Source: Candidatus Cloacimonas sp. (GTDB taxonomy: Bacteria; Cloacimonadota; Cloacimonadia; Cloacimonadales; Cloacimonadaceae). Taken from it: a stretch of 64,000 bases of DNA. A program made the position numbers and the translations under genes. Within the stretch, counting starts at the first letter, position 1. Each line of letters begins with the position of its first letter. The notes beneath the pieces were generated by a model. The model was not told where the DNA came from and did no database searches. It was given only the letters and a program-made list of their open reading frames with translations. The stretch spans positions 124,001-188,000 of the forward strand of contig JALOCJ010000002.1 in NCBI GenBank assembly GCA_023227825.1. Reading direction: 5' to 3'. Shown here piece after piece: positions 26,415 to 35,704 of the stretch.

Positions 26415-29400
26415 TGGTTGTAACCCGTACCTGAAAATCAATTTTTTCTTTTTCCAACCAGTTGAGTAATGCTTCATTCGGGAAGAAGAGTTTACGCGAT
26501 TCCAATTGATAGTTGTTCAGGTCTTCTCTTTGAACCTTGGTTATCAGTTTAAATTTTCCTGTGTTACGAGATATTTTTGTCCCCAATTCAGTCAGGAATC
26601 CGTTTTTCAGCTGTTCATTATTAATATTGATTTTGATTTCTCCGCTCAGTTCCGCAGGTAATTCTTTAAAGTCAATTAAAGAATTTGGCAAAACTCTTAA
26701 TAATCCATCTTCGTTACCGTTAAAGTTAGATTTATTGCCGATTATAAAAAAGACCTTTCCCGGGCTGATAATCTTATGATACTGTATAAAATCCTTGTTA
26801 AATAAAGGCACTTCAAATTTCCCGAAAAGGTCTTCAAATTCCACAAAAGCAATATGATTACCACGGTTGTCTTTCTTTTTGGAAATGCTGTTTATAATTC
26901 CAGCAATAAGCAATTCACCATTGTTTTTGGTTTTACCGGTGCCGGAATTGGCATTGGTCAAGTACTTTATTAAAGAACGGTATTCCAAAAGGGGATGCCC
27001 ACTTAAATAGAATCCTAATACTTCCTTTTCTTTTCCCAGCTGATACAAATAAGACCAGGGTTCAACAGAAGGCAGGGGAGGGTAATAGTTTTGATCTTCT
27101 TCTTCAGTGTTCATAAAATCAAAGATAGTGCTCTGTCCCCTTTTTCTATCTTTCTGGTAATTGCTGCTAAATTGTAATGCTTGTTCTATTACATTCCATT
27201 TTTGAGCTCTGGTTCCTTCAAGTTCATCCATTGCACCTGAGGCAATCAAACTTTCCAGAATGGTTTTATTTACACTTGTACTATCTAAACGGCTGCAAAA
27301 TTCAAATATACTGGTATAAGGACCGTTTTGATTTCTATCTTCAATTATATCCCGCATTGCTGTGTCACCCAGATTTTTAATTGCTCTTAAACCAAAGAGG
27401 ACTTCTTTACCGTGAACTCTGAATTCATTATCGCTCCTGTTTATATTGGGGGGAATGATTTTTATGCCCATTTTTTTACAGACCTCAATTTCACCGTGTA
27501 TTTTTGCAGGATCATCTTCCAGGGAAAGCAAAGCAGCCATAAATTCCACGGGGTAATATGCTTTCAGATATGCTGTTTGATAGGCAACTAAAGCATAGCA
27601 GGTTGCATGGGATTTATTAAAAGCATATTCCGCAAAGCGTAACCAATCCTGCCATATCTTTTCTATAACTGCATCAGGAACATTTTTAGCTCTGGCTCCT
27701 TGTCTGAATTTTTCCTGATATTGTTGCATTAATTCCGAGTTCTTTTTACCCATTGCTTTTCTTAAACTATCGGCTTCGCCACCTGTAAAACCACCCATTT
27801 CGCGAGCAATTTGCATAACCTGTTCCTGATAGATAGTTACTCCGTAGGTCTCTTTCAGGGCATTTTCCATTAGCGGATGATCATAAACTACTTTTTCGCG
27901 TCCGTGTTTGCGAGCAATATAACTATCAATAAACTGCATAGGACCAGGTCTATAAAGAGCTACCATAGCAATTAAGTCCTCAATCTTATTGGGTTTCAGT
28001 TCCATAAGGTATTTACGCATTCCTTCCGATTCAAACTGAAAAACACCGTCGGTTTCACCTTTACCCAATATGTTATAGACCTTTTTATCTTCCAGAGATA
28101 TGTGATTGATATCAATATCTACATTTTGGGCTTGTTTCACTAAATCAATGGTTTTTTGAATAAGGGTAAGGTTTTTCAAACCTAGTATGTCCATTTTCAA
28201 AAGCTTTAGATCATTCAGCCATTTTCCCTCAAATTGCACCAGAATCACCTTTTCTTCATTTTTCTGTGTGCTACAGGCAAGAGGAACATAATCCGTTAGG
28301 TCTCCCGGAGCAATAACAACCCCTGCAGGATGAACACTTGTTTGACGCACCAGACCTTCCAGCACTTTGGAATGTTTAAAAATAGTGCGATATAAATCGT
28401 TGCTATTGATTAAGGAAGTAAATTCCGGATATTGATTATATGCCTCATCCAAAGTTTTATTATTTCCCGGAATAGTTTTAGTTATGGCATTTGCTTCTGC
28501 AGCAGGAACACTTAAAACCCTAGCTACATCTTTGATTACACTTTTAGCGCCTAAAGTAGAAAAAGTTATTATTTGAGTTACACTTTCTCTTCCATAGCGT
28601 TGGATAATATAATCAATAACTTTGCTCCTATTCTGAGCACAAAAATCAATATCTATATCCGGCATACTGATTCTGTCGGGATTTAGAAATCTTTCGAAAA
28701 CCAGACCGTATTTCAAGGGATCAATCTGCGTTATATCAAGTAAGTAAGCTACAATACTTCCGGCACCTGAACCGCGACCCGGACCTACAGGAACCTTTTG
28801 TTTTCTGGCATTATCAATGATATCTTTAACGATGAGAAAATAGCCATTGAAACCCATTCTGTCAATCACTTCCAGCTCGTAGTCAATACGCTGTTTTACG
28901 GACTCATTCATTTCGGGATATTTGACATTGGCTGTTTCATAGCACAGATACTTTAAATATTCACTCATAGATTGGAATTCGGGAGGTGTTTCAATATTAG
29001 GCAGTAGAAATTTGTCATAATGCAGTTCCAGGTCTATCATCTCTGCTATTTTTAAGGTATTATTATATGCTTCAGGTATATCGGGAAAGAGTTCTTTCAT
29101 TTCTTCCGGGCTTTTAAAATAAAGTTGATTAGAACCGTAATGTAAACGATCGGGATCGTGTAATAGTTTCCCGGTTTGAATACATAATAGAATATCGTGG
29201 GCTTCATAATCATTTTTATTCAAATAGTGACAGTCATTAGTTAGCACCATTGGAATTTCCAACTTTTTTGCTAAATCTATCAGGCGGGGGAGAATTTTCT
29301 TTTCCGGTTCCAGGTTGTGATCTTGAATTTCTATATAAAAACGCTCCTGGAATAGGTCTTTATACCACAAAGCAACTTCCTCTGCTTGTTTTATGCGATC

Positions 29401-29841
29401 ATTATAAATCAGAGCTGGAATTTCACCTTTAACGCAGGCAGAAAGGCATATTAGGCCTTCATTGTATTGTTTTAAGAGGGTTTTGGAAATTCTGGGCTTA
29501 TAATAGAATCCTTTTATATAGGAATAGGAGGAGAGTTTCATCAGGTTTTTATAGCCCTGTTCATTCTGAGCAAGTAATATTAAATGATACCTGAATTCAT
29601 TTTTACCGATTTCGCTTTCCAGTTCACCATTAATAATGTATGCCTCAATACCGATGATAGGTTTGATACCGGCATTATTGGCTGTTTTATAAAAATCAAT
29701 AGCACCAAAAAGATTGCCATGATCTGTTATTGCAACAGCGGGCATACCATATTCTTTAGCCAATTTAATCATTCTGTCAACTCGGCAGGCACCATCCAAC
29801 ATACTATATTGTGTATGGTTATGTAAATGAACGAAAGACAT
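26398..29841 (-). CDS. dnaE: DNA polymerase III alpha subunit
   Basis: 1,147 residues, normal for DnaE. The N-terminal PHP domain (FVHLHNHTQYSMLDGA, AITDHGNLFGA) is followed by the palm with the catalytic triad in MPDIDIDF (Asp395, 397, 399), the helix-hairpin-helix region and an OB-fold (LLIAGIINSISKKKDNRG), and a short tail. It is the replicative polymerase of the replisome. GGGAG precedes the ATG. It heads a transcript with two GWxTD genes, an unusual partnership. Confidence 0.97.
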   Translation of the reverse strand: MSFVHLHNHTQYSMLDGACRVDRMIKLAKEYGMPAVAITDHGNLFGAIDFYKTANNAGIKPIIGIEAYIINGELESEIGKNEFRYHLILLAQNEQGYKNLMKLSSYSYIKGFYYKPRISKTLLKQYNEGLICLSACVKGEIPALIYNDRIKQAEEVALWYKDLFQERFYIEIQDHNLEPEKKILPRLIDLAKKLEIPMVLTNDCHYLNKNDYEAHDILLCIQTGKLLHDPDRLHYGSNQLYFKSPEEMKELFPDIPEAYNNTLKIAEMIDLELHYDKFLLPNIETPPEFQSMSEYLKYLCYETANVKYPEMNESVKQRIDYELEVIDRMGFNGYFLIVKDIIDNARKQKVPVGPGRGSGAGSIVAYLLDITQIDPLKYGLVFERFLNPDRISMPDIDIDFCAQNRSKVIDYIIQRYGRESVTQIITFSTLGAKSVIKDVARVLSVPAAEANAITKTIPGNNKTLDEAYNQYPEFTSLINSNDLYRTIFKHSKVLEGLVRQTSVHPAGVVIAPGDLTDYVPLACSTQKNEEKVILVQFEGKWLNDLKLLKMDILGLKNLTLIQKTIDLVKQAQNVDIDINHISLEDKKVYNILGKGETDGVFQFESEGMRKYLMELKPNKIEDLIAMVALYRPGPMQFIDSYIARKHGREKVVYDHPLMENALKETYGVTIYQEQVMQIAREMGGFTGGEADSLRKAMGKKNSELMQQYQEKFRQGARAKNVPDAVIEKIWQDWLRFAEYAFNKSHATCYALVAYQTAYLKAYYPVEFMAALLSLEDDPAKIHGEIEVCKKMGIKIIPPNINRSDNEFRVHGKEVLFGLRAIKNLGDTAMRDIIEDRNQNGPYTSIFEFCSRLDSTSVNKTILESLIASGAMDELEGTRAQKWNVIEQALQFSSNYQKDRKRGQSTIFDFMNTEEEDQNYYPPLPSVEPWSYLYQLGKEKEVLGFYLSGHPLLEYRSLIKYLTNANSGTGKTKNNGELLIAGIINSISKKKDNRGNHIAFVEFEDLFGKFEVPLFNKDFIQYHKIISPGKVFFIIGNKSNFNGNEDGLLRVLPNSLIDFKELPAELSGEIKININNEQLKNGFLTELGTKISRNTGKFKLITKVQREDLNNYQLESRKLFFPNEALLNWLEKEKIDFQVRVTTNGKNN

Positions 29842-29867
29842 CTCTCACTCCCTGAATTTATCTAAAC

Positions 29868-29897
29868 ATATAAAATTCGGAAGCAGAATCCTGTCAA
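29868..29897 (-). promoter_or_regulatory. Candidate dnaE promoter
   Basis: Minus-strand -35 TTGACA (29897-29892) and an AT-rich -10 (TTATAT or TTTATA, 29873-29868). Leader about 20-25 nt, with GGGAG in it. Confidence 0.35.
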
Positions 29898-29974
29898 AGA
29901 ATATCTGAAAAGTTAGCGAAGAGCAGAGGGCTTAGGTTGGAGTTCAAAGTTAGTGGTTCAAAGTTATTTTTTCT

Positions 29975-31243
29975 TTATAATACAGAAAGGAGTCGTTCAT
30001 TAAGTTTTTCCACCTGTTTTTTCCGTTCGTATTTATCTTCAGGATAATGAAACTTCAGTTCTTTATCTCTATCTGCAAATAACTTTTCCGCACATATTTT
30101 AATAGCCGAAGGGGATTCCATCGGGCAGATATAATTTTGTCCACTTTCTATCAGAAGTTTTCCCGCTTCACCATTTTGAGGAACGAGAGCCAGGATAGGT
30201 TTTCCGGTTCGTAAATATTCAAAGACCTTACTGGTAAGAGTTCCTTTGGGGCTATCCGAATTTATCAGCAGCAGTAAGGCATCAGAAGAAAGCATAGCAG
30301 AAATTGCCTGTTGATGACTAAGTTGAGGAATAATTTTCACCAAATCTTCAATTCCGCTTTGTTTAATTTCTTGCAGGGTTTCAATATGATAATTACCATA
30401 TAAACGAAGAGAAAAGTTAGGGGGCAGTTTGTTTTCTTTTCTCAAATCCTTCAATGCCTTCAGCAGACATTTCAACGACCTTTTAGCATAAAGAGCTCCA
30501 AAATAACTGAGTGTATACTTACTTTTATCTGTTGAAAATGCAGGCAGGGAAAGAAAATCCTCTTCATCGTGTCCGTTATACAGAATGAAGGTTTTCTCTT
30601 TTAAAAAGTTACCAAACTGTTCACTTATATCTTCTGCAATACCTTCAGTAGCTGTAACTATTAAAGAGGCATCCTGCAAAAGCTTTTTTTCTGTGTACCG
30701 GGAAAAAAGACGGTTGAGATAAGTTCCCTGCAAATTATAGTCACTTAAAAGAGTCCAGTAATCTCTCATTTCCAAAATGTATGGCAACTTATAATGTTTA
30801 CTTAAACTTCTTGCCGCTACTGCAGAAGAAAAAGGTCCACAAGAAACATATATAAGGTCATATTTTTCATCTTTGAGTGCCTTTTTTCCTGCTTTGTATA
30901 AATTTGGCAGCCACAAAACTTTATCATCCAAAGGATAAAGCTGACGGATAAAAAGTTTGAGTCGTTCCGGTGTGTTATGATATATTTGGCAGGAAACCGA
31001 TTTATTTTTCCCGCTCAGTTTTTCTAAGATAGACATCGGGTCAAAAGAGGGAATATGCATAATCCGGTTTTGCCTGGATTCAGCTAATAGTCCGTTATCA
31101 TAATAGTTATAAACAATATTGCCCACAGTAAAAACATCAATTATGTTGCCTGATTTGCTTAAATATTTAACTGTTTTCAGGTTCCGCAAAGAAGCAGGTC
31201 CGGCTAAAGGAGGGTAAAAATAGCTGATATAAAGGATTTTCAC
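29975..31243 (-). CDS. GT4-family glycosyltransferase
   Basis: 422 residues with a GT-B fold: an N-terminal Rossmann domain (ILYISYFYPPLAGPASLR) and a C-terminal domain with the donor-binding E-x7-E region (SKVFEYLRTGKPILAL). It starts with GTG overlapping the TGA of the preceding glycosyltransferase. Likely makes surface polysaccharide or lipopolysaccharide on the cytoplasmic face; donor and acceptor unknown. Confidence 0.88.
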   Translation of the reverse strand: MKILYISYFYPPLAGPASLRNLKTVKYLSKSGNIIDVFTVGNIVYNYYDNGLLAESRQNRIMHIPSFDPMSILEKLSGKNKSVSCQIYHNTPERLKLFIRQLYPLDDKVLWLPNLYKAGKKALKDEKYDLIYVSCGPFSSAVAARSLSKHYKLPYILEMRDYWTLLSDYNLQGTYLNRLFSRYTEKKLLQDASLIVTATEGIAEDISEQFGNFLKEKTFILYNGHDEEDFLSLPAFSTDKSKYTLSYFGALYAKRSLKCLLKALKDLRKENKLPPNFSLRLYGNYHIETLQEIKQSGIEDLVKIIPQLSHQQAISAMLSSDALLLLINSDSPKGTLTSKVFEYLRTGKPILALVPQNGEAGKLLIESGQNYICPMESPSAIKICAEKLFADRDKELKFHYPEDKYERKKQVEKLNERLLSVL

Positions 31244-32373
31244 TTTTTGCCCAGTCCGTTAATTACTTGGAAGAGTTCTGCTTCCATTGTTTCCCAATTG
31301 AATTTGTTTTCAGCTAATTCCAGGCATTTATTGCTCATAGCTTTGTATTCCTTATCATTCAATCTCAACATTTTAGCACTGGCATCAGCTATTGCTTTGG
31401 ATTGATATGCAGAACAAATTCCCACACCGTTTTTTTCTACCAGCGCTTTCATTAAAGGTGTCTTAATTGTTATTACCGGGAGTCCTGCTGAAAGATATTC
31501 CAAAACCTTGAGAGGAGTGGAAAGTCGTAACCGTCTGTTTTTTGGATTAAAAATCCAAAGTCCGAACCGGCAACGCTTAAGCAAAAGTCCAATTTTTTCT
31601 GCCGGAATCCAGCTTTGATAATATATTATCGCTTTCAAATTGTAGTCATTGATGCTTTGATTGAATCTATTTTCGGTCTCTATCTTAAAAAATTTACCCA
31701 GTATAAGCACCTTCAAAAAAGGAAAATCCCTTTTCAATAGAGAAACAACTTTCAGAATTTTATAAATACCACGGTCTTCCGTTAAACCACCAATATAAAT
31801 TAAATCAAAGTTCATCTGACAGAGCTGTTCCAAAGAACCAGGAATATTGCATTCGTAATCCCAAACATTTTTTACCGGATAATTAGGCAACACCAAAGAA
31901 GGTATGCGTTTATTTCTGCCTAATAACTGATTGCGCATTTCCTGATTTACAACAAAAACAGCATCGGCAATCTTCATTAACTGCTTTAAAGAAAGTTGAT
32001 AAAATAGATATGACGGTAATCGGAAAAAACGGGGAAACCTTTCACTGAAAGAAATGGCAAAGAATTCATGCACATCAAAAATAACCCTGAATTTCAGCTT
32101 TTTCTTTAATACCCACGCAATTAGCAAAGTTAAGGGCTCCACACAAATTATTATCTCCGGCTTCAATTCTTTAACCTTTTTGCCTAAATGCCAAATCGCT
32201 AAATGACGGGAAGAAACATCAACTACCATCTGATAAGGATTACTGGTATCATTTACGATGCCATTGGTAGTAATTAAATAGACCTCATTCTGCTTGGCTA
32301 AACTCATTGCCAGTTTGTAATATAAACGCACATCATTAGTAGGATGCGTATTGGAAACAATACATATTTTCAT
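31240..32373 (-). CDS. GT4-family glycosyltransferase
   Basis: 377 residues with GT-B architecture; the C-terminal half has the GT4 signature (STPLKVLEYLSAGLPVITI). The N-terminus (ICIVSNTHPTNDVRLYYKLA) resembles capsule or LPS glycosyltransferases. It forms a two-gene unit with the following enzyme (4-nt overlap). Confidence 0.88.
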   Translation of the reverse strand: MKICIVSNTHPTNDVRLYYKLAMSLAKQNEVYLITTNGIVNDTSNPYQMVVDVSSRHLAIWHLGKKVKELKPEIIICVEPLTLLIAWVLKKKLKFRVIFDVHEFFAISFSERFPRFFRLPSYLFYQLSLKQLMKIADAVFVVNQEMRNQLLGRNKRIPSLVLPNYPVKNVWDYECNIPGSLEQLCQMNFDLIYIGGLTEDRGIYKILKVVSLLKRDFPFLKVLILGKFFKIETENRFNQSINDYNLKAIIYYQSWIPAEKIGLLLKRCRFGLWIFNPKNRRLRLSTPLKVLEYLSAGLPVITIKTPLMKALVEKNGVGICSAYQSKAIADASAKMLRLNDKEYKAMSNKCLELAENKFNWETMEAELFQVINGLGKK

Positions 32374-32607
32374 TATCGGAAACTGCCTTTATTGCTGTCC
32401 TTGTGTTATTGTTCTTATTCTATCCTTATATTTATAGGGTAAAACGCAACCACGGGAGAAAAATACTGTCTCATTTACAAATCATATTATGTTAATTTAT
32501 GCTTCAGTGATGTATGTATTTTCTTAAATTTTTCAGGAACTATTCTTTATTGAACCACTTTATAGATCATATTATATTTTCTCTTAACCAGGTAATTTTT
32601 TAGCAAT

Positions 32608-33867
32608 TTAAGCTTCCGCTGAACATAAAACTTGAATTACATCTGCTAAATAATTGGTTTTATCTCTTCCTCCAGGTAACATTTTATCATCAAACGCAGA
32701 ATTGTATTTAGTAATAAGATAATTTACAGTTTCCTTAAGGTCTGATTCACTACATTTGGATTTTATCAGGGCATTGTATTTTTTTCTTAAGTCATTATCT
32801 CTATCTAATAGATCAATAAATGTCTTAGAGAAATTATTTCTATATTTTAGCAATATGGCTCGTTCTTCTATGGTCAGTAATTGGGATAACCATATATCAT
32901 CATATTTTAATAGAAGTAAATCCGAAACAGGAAATTGTTTCTTAAAGAGTTTTAAAGTAATATCATCTCCATATAAAGCTCCAATAATTACTATCAGACC
33001 TGTATCTGTTAAATTAAGTTCCATTTGCAAATTTTCATGATCTTCATTAATTATTTTGATATTGGGATTTTGTTTAACCATATTTAATAAGTATTCAAAA
33101 CCTTGTTTGCTTGACGTGTAAAATCCCTCAGTTTTATCAATTTGAACTGTAGCGGGTTTAGCATATTTATCAAATAAAATTCCTATATATATTTCCAATG
33201 TATTAATTCCGAAATGATTAAGCAATTCAGGTAAAGAAAATTCTTTATCACCTTTTCTAAATAACTTGTTATCATCCATCAAACATTCAAGATAGAGTCC
33301 AAATTTCTCAGATGTCCATATTTCTCGCCTTCCTGCAGTTCCCCCAGTATCTATTCTATTTTTAAGTTCAACCAAGACCATAGTTTTTTTATCTATAATA
33401 CTGCCAACATCGGTACTGATATCTTTCTTACCTAACCAATCCCATTCAATAGTTCTCAAAGTTTCTTTTTCCTCAGAGGTTAGACCTTGTTGAGTAAAGA
33501 TTCCCTGTTTCTTATGAAGAATAGGATATTCTAACCAATATGGAATTTTACTAAGCTTAATGGAAAGTGAGGAGGTTTCAAAAGAGGAGGCAATTTTCTT
33601 TTCAATATATTTTCCTCTTCCGCCTTGACTATGTTGATAATAAGAACTTACACCTAATAATGATTCATAATACTCTTTTATATGCGAGGGAACACTTAGT
33701 AAACCATCAAAAACTTTTGCAACGGGATCAAAATCCTTGGCTTCAAGGTCAATACACAATTTTTTAAAATTAATAAGTATGTTTTTATATGGCTCATACA
33801 GTAATAAATGTCCTATGTCCAAACTTTCTTTTGGTCTCACACAAAGAAGATTTCGTTTGCTAATCAT
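32608..33867 (-). CDS. Putative type II restriction endonuclease (PD-(D/E)xK)
   Basis: 419 residues. Asp153 (STDVGSI) and VELKNR (Glu167, Lys169) make a PD-(D/E)xK nuclease core, followed by RIDTGGTAGRREIW; Glu89 lies on an upstream helix. It starts 2 nt after a DNA methyltransferase, the classic restriction-modification arrangement. I cannot assign the subfamily or recognition site. Codon use looks more AT-rich than the neighbours, compatible with acquisition by transfer. Confidence 0.72.
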   Translation of the reverse strand: MISKRNLLCVRPKESLDIGHLLLYEPYKNILINFKKLCIDLEAKDFDPVAKVFDGLLSVPSHIKEYYESLLGVSSYYQHSQGGRGKYIEKKIASSFETSSLSIKLSKIPYWLEYPILHKKQGIFTQQGLTSEEKETLRTIEWDWLGKKDISTDVGSIIDKKTMVLVELKNRIDTGGTAGRREIWTSEKFGLYLECLMDDNKLFRKGDKEFSLPELLNHFGINTLEIYIGILFDKYAKPATVQIDKTEGFYTSSKQGFEYLLNMVKQNPNIKIINEDHENLQMELNLTDTGLIVIIGALYGDDITLKLFKKQFPVSDLLLLKYDDIWLSQLLTIEERAILLKYRNNFSKTFIDLLDRDNDLRKKYNALIKSKCSESDLKETVNYLITKYNSAFDDKMLPGGRDKTNYLADVIQVLCSAEA

Positions 33868-33869
33868 AT

Positions 33870-35192
33870 CTAATTCTCTTTCTCACAAATAATAATACTT
33901 TCTCCTCTTATTGCCCTATTACGAACACCCAATAAAGGATTAAAAATTAATTTGTTAAATTTGAATCCAACTTCTTCACAAAACTTTTTAGTAACCATAG
34001 TTGTGGGTATTTTTTTCCCGTTAACCGTGCTGTCACCAATAATGATTGCTAATTTTCCCCCGGGTTTTAATGCCCAAAAGATATTTTCAATAGAGACCTT
34101 TAAGTCATCATAATACATTGCTACTCTCAAAGGTAAGCCGGAATAATTTTCTTTTGGATTTCCTTTATTTTTCATACCCAAATAACGAGATTCTATTTTT
34201 TTCATATCAGCACCAAGATAATCATAAGCTATTTTGTCCTTTCCCACATAATCTATAGAAAAATAATAGGGAGGACTAGTAATACAGGCATCAAATTTTC
34301 CTTCCATTTCTCTTATGTTTTTTAGTTCTAATACATCACTTTCTATAATTTGGGAAGATTCAAAGTTAAGCGCGTTATTGTTTTTAATTTCAATCGTCTT
34401 TTTATAGCAATTTATTATATAGTTGTACTTTTCTATAAAGAGACCGGTTTTCCCTTTTCTATTATACCTTGATGTCCTTTCAAAAGCATCAATAGTATCA
34501 AAATATACAATTAGCATTAGTTTATATATTACGGGATCCTCATATTGCCATTTTTTATTCTCTATGGCTACTGCGATATCGTATAATTCTTTAATTGAAA
34601 AATTCAATTTTTGTTCATCAATAAAAAGTAAATCATTTTTCAACGACGATAAAACAATTCCCATTGGAGTAACATCTATTCCGACACTTTTAATGCCCAT
34701 AAGAGATGCTTCATGAGTTGTGGTTCCGGAACCGTTAAAAGGGTCTAAAAGCAGTGATTGAGAATTCAATTTAAAAGCATTAATTAAAGTTCGCACTACT
34801 CTTGGATAAAATTTACCTTTATAGGGATAAAGATTATGAAAGGCATAAGCATTTGTATCTCCAAATTTATCTACAAAATCCGTATAAAGAGTTTTTTCCC
34901 CGTTAACTTTTTCCAGGTGGGCAATTCTTAATCGGATAAAATCATCGTCCCCTTTTAAATTAACAACTCTATCTACAGGATTAATTGTATATTCCTCAGT
35001 CAAGCCCTGCAATTCCAAATCTAAAAATTCCAAATCTGCTAAGGTTTGCATCCAAAAACCAAATACCGTATTTCCTTTGGGTAAAACATAAGTTTCAAAT
35101 TCCTTGGAATAGGCATCAATTATCTCTTCATAAGAGGGATAGTCATATTTTTCAAATATTGACATTTGCTGTGAATGAGTGTCTTTATCCAT
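33870..35192 (-). CDS. DNA methyltransferase (N4-cytosine/N6-adenine type)
   Basis: 440 residues. The SAM-binding motif I is DPFNGSGTT (150-158), followed by VGIDVTP; the catalytic motif IV is TSPPY (305-309), a form more frequent in N4-cytosine enzymes. DPF-type motif I is typical of the beta class, yet here motif I precedes motif IV, so the order is unusual for that class. It should protect host sites against the adjacent nuclease. AT-rich like its partner. Confidence 0.88.
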   Translation of the reverse strand: MDKDTHSQQMSIFEKYDYPSYEEIIDAYSKEFETYVLPKGNTVFGFWMQTLADLEFLDLELQGLTEEYTINPVDRVVNLKGDDDFIRLRIAHLEKVNGEKTLYTDFVDKFGDTNAYAFHNLYPYKGKFYPRVVRTLINAFKLNSQSLLLDPFNGSGTTTHEASLMGIKSVGIDVTPMGIVLSSLKNDLLFIDEQKLNFSIKELYDIAVAIENKKWQYEDPVIYKLMLIVYFDTIDAFERTSRYNRKGKTGLFIEKYNYIINCYKKTIEIKNNNALNFESSQIIESDVLELKNIREMEGKFDACITSPPYYFSIDYVGKDKIAYDYLGADMKKIESRYLGMKNKGNPKENYSGLPLRVAMYYDDLKVSIENIFWALKPGGKLAIIIGDSTVNGKKIPTTMVTKKFCEEVGFKFNKLIFNPLLGVRNRAIRGESIIICEKEN

Positions 35193-35704
35193 CGTAAATC
35201 TATTATCCTTTCTTTTTAATTTCTTTAATGATAAAGTTATTTATGGAATATCTTTGAATATTTATTAGAAATTTCATTTTTACTCTTCTTTCTGGTAGCA
35301 ATATACCCTAAGTAATTGCTTTTGGCATAATTAAGTTCCTTGCTTTAATATCCTTTCTGTCAAACATAATAATCTCAGGGTGAATATATTTTTTATAATA
35401 TGATTCACAATGTTTATAACCCATACCGGCAAAAAACAATAACAACCATACTATATACATTAACATCTTATTAATGTTCAGCTTAACTAAAATCAGAATT
35501 TCTTTGTTGCCTCTTTGCTGTCCAGTTCATAAAATTCTGCTTCACCTCTTATGAATTCTTAAAATTCCCAATATCATAATGTGTCAAGTTTATTCTACTT
35601 TTAAGAAAACAGGGCATTAACCGGTTTTGAATTGATGAATACTAAATAAAGTTATTTTTCAATTCAGAGTTAATTAATTTTACTTAGGAAAGCCGTTTTT
35701 TTAC
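35193..35704. other. Non-coding gap with a candidate small membrane ORF
   Basis: AT-rich DNA upstream of the restriction-modification pair. It holds a 52-codon minus-strand frame (35308-35466), a TTGACA sequence (35587-35582) on the minus strand, and a TTCTGCTTCACCTC segment (35520-35556) similar to 42360-42390. Nothing else recognised. Confidence 0.55.
35308..35466 (-). CDS. Possible 52-residue membrane peptide
   Basis: ATG at 35466, TAG at 35308. The N-terminus is a single hydrophobic helix (YIVWLLLFFAGMG); the C-terminal 30 residues are charged (KHCESYYKKYIHPE...). It lies 115 nt upstream of the methyltransferase on the same strand. No clear Shine-Dalgarno site; a chance frame cannot be excluded. 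Confidence 0.3.
   Translation of the reverse strand: MLMYIVWLLLFFAGMGYKHCESYYKKYIHPEIIMFDRKDIKARNLIMPKAIT

Noticed and set aside
26415..26477. Upstream extension of the second GWxTD gene
   Set aside because: It would place a basic non-signal segment before a clean signal peptide and lie wholly inside dnaE; no ribosome site.
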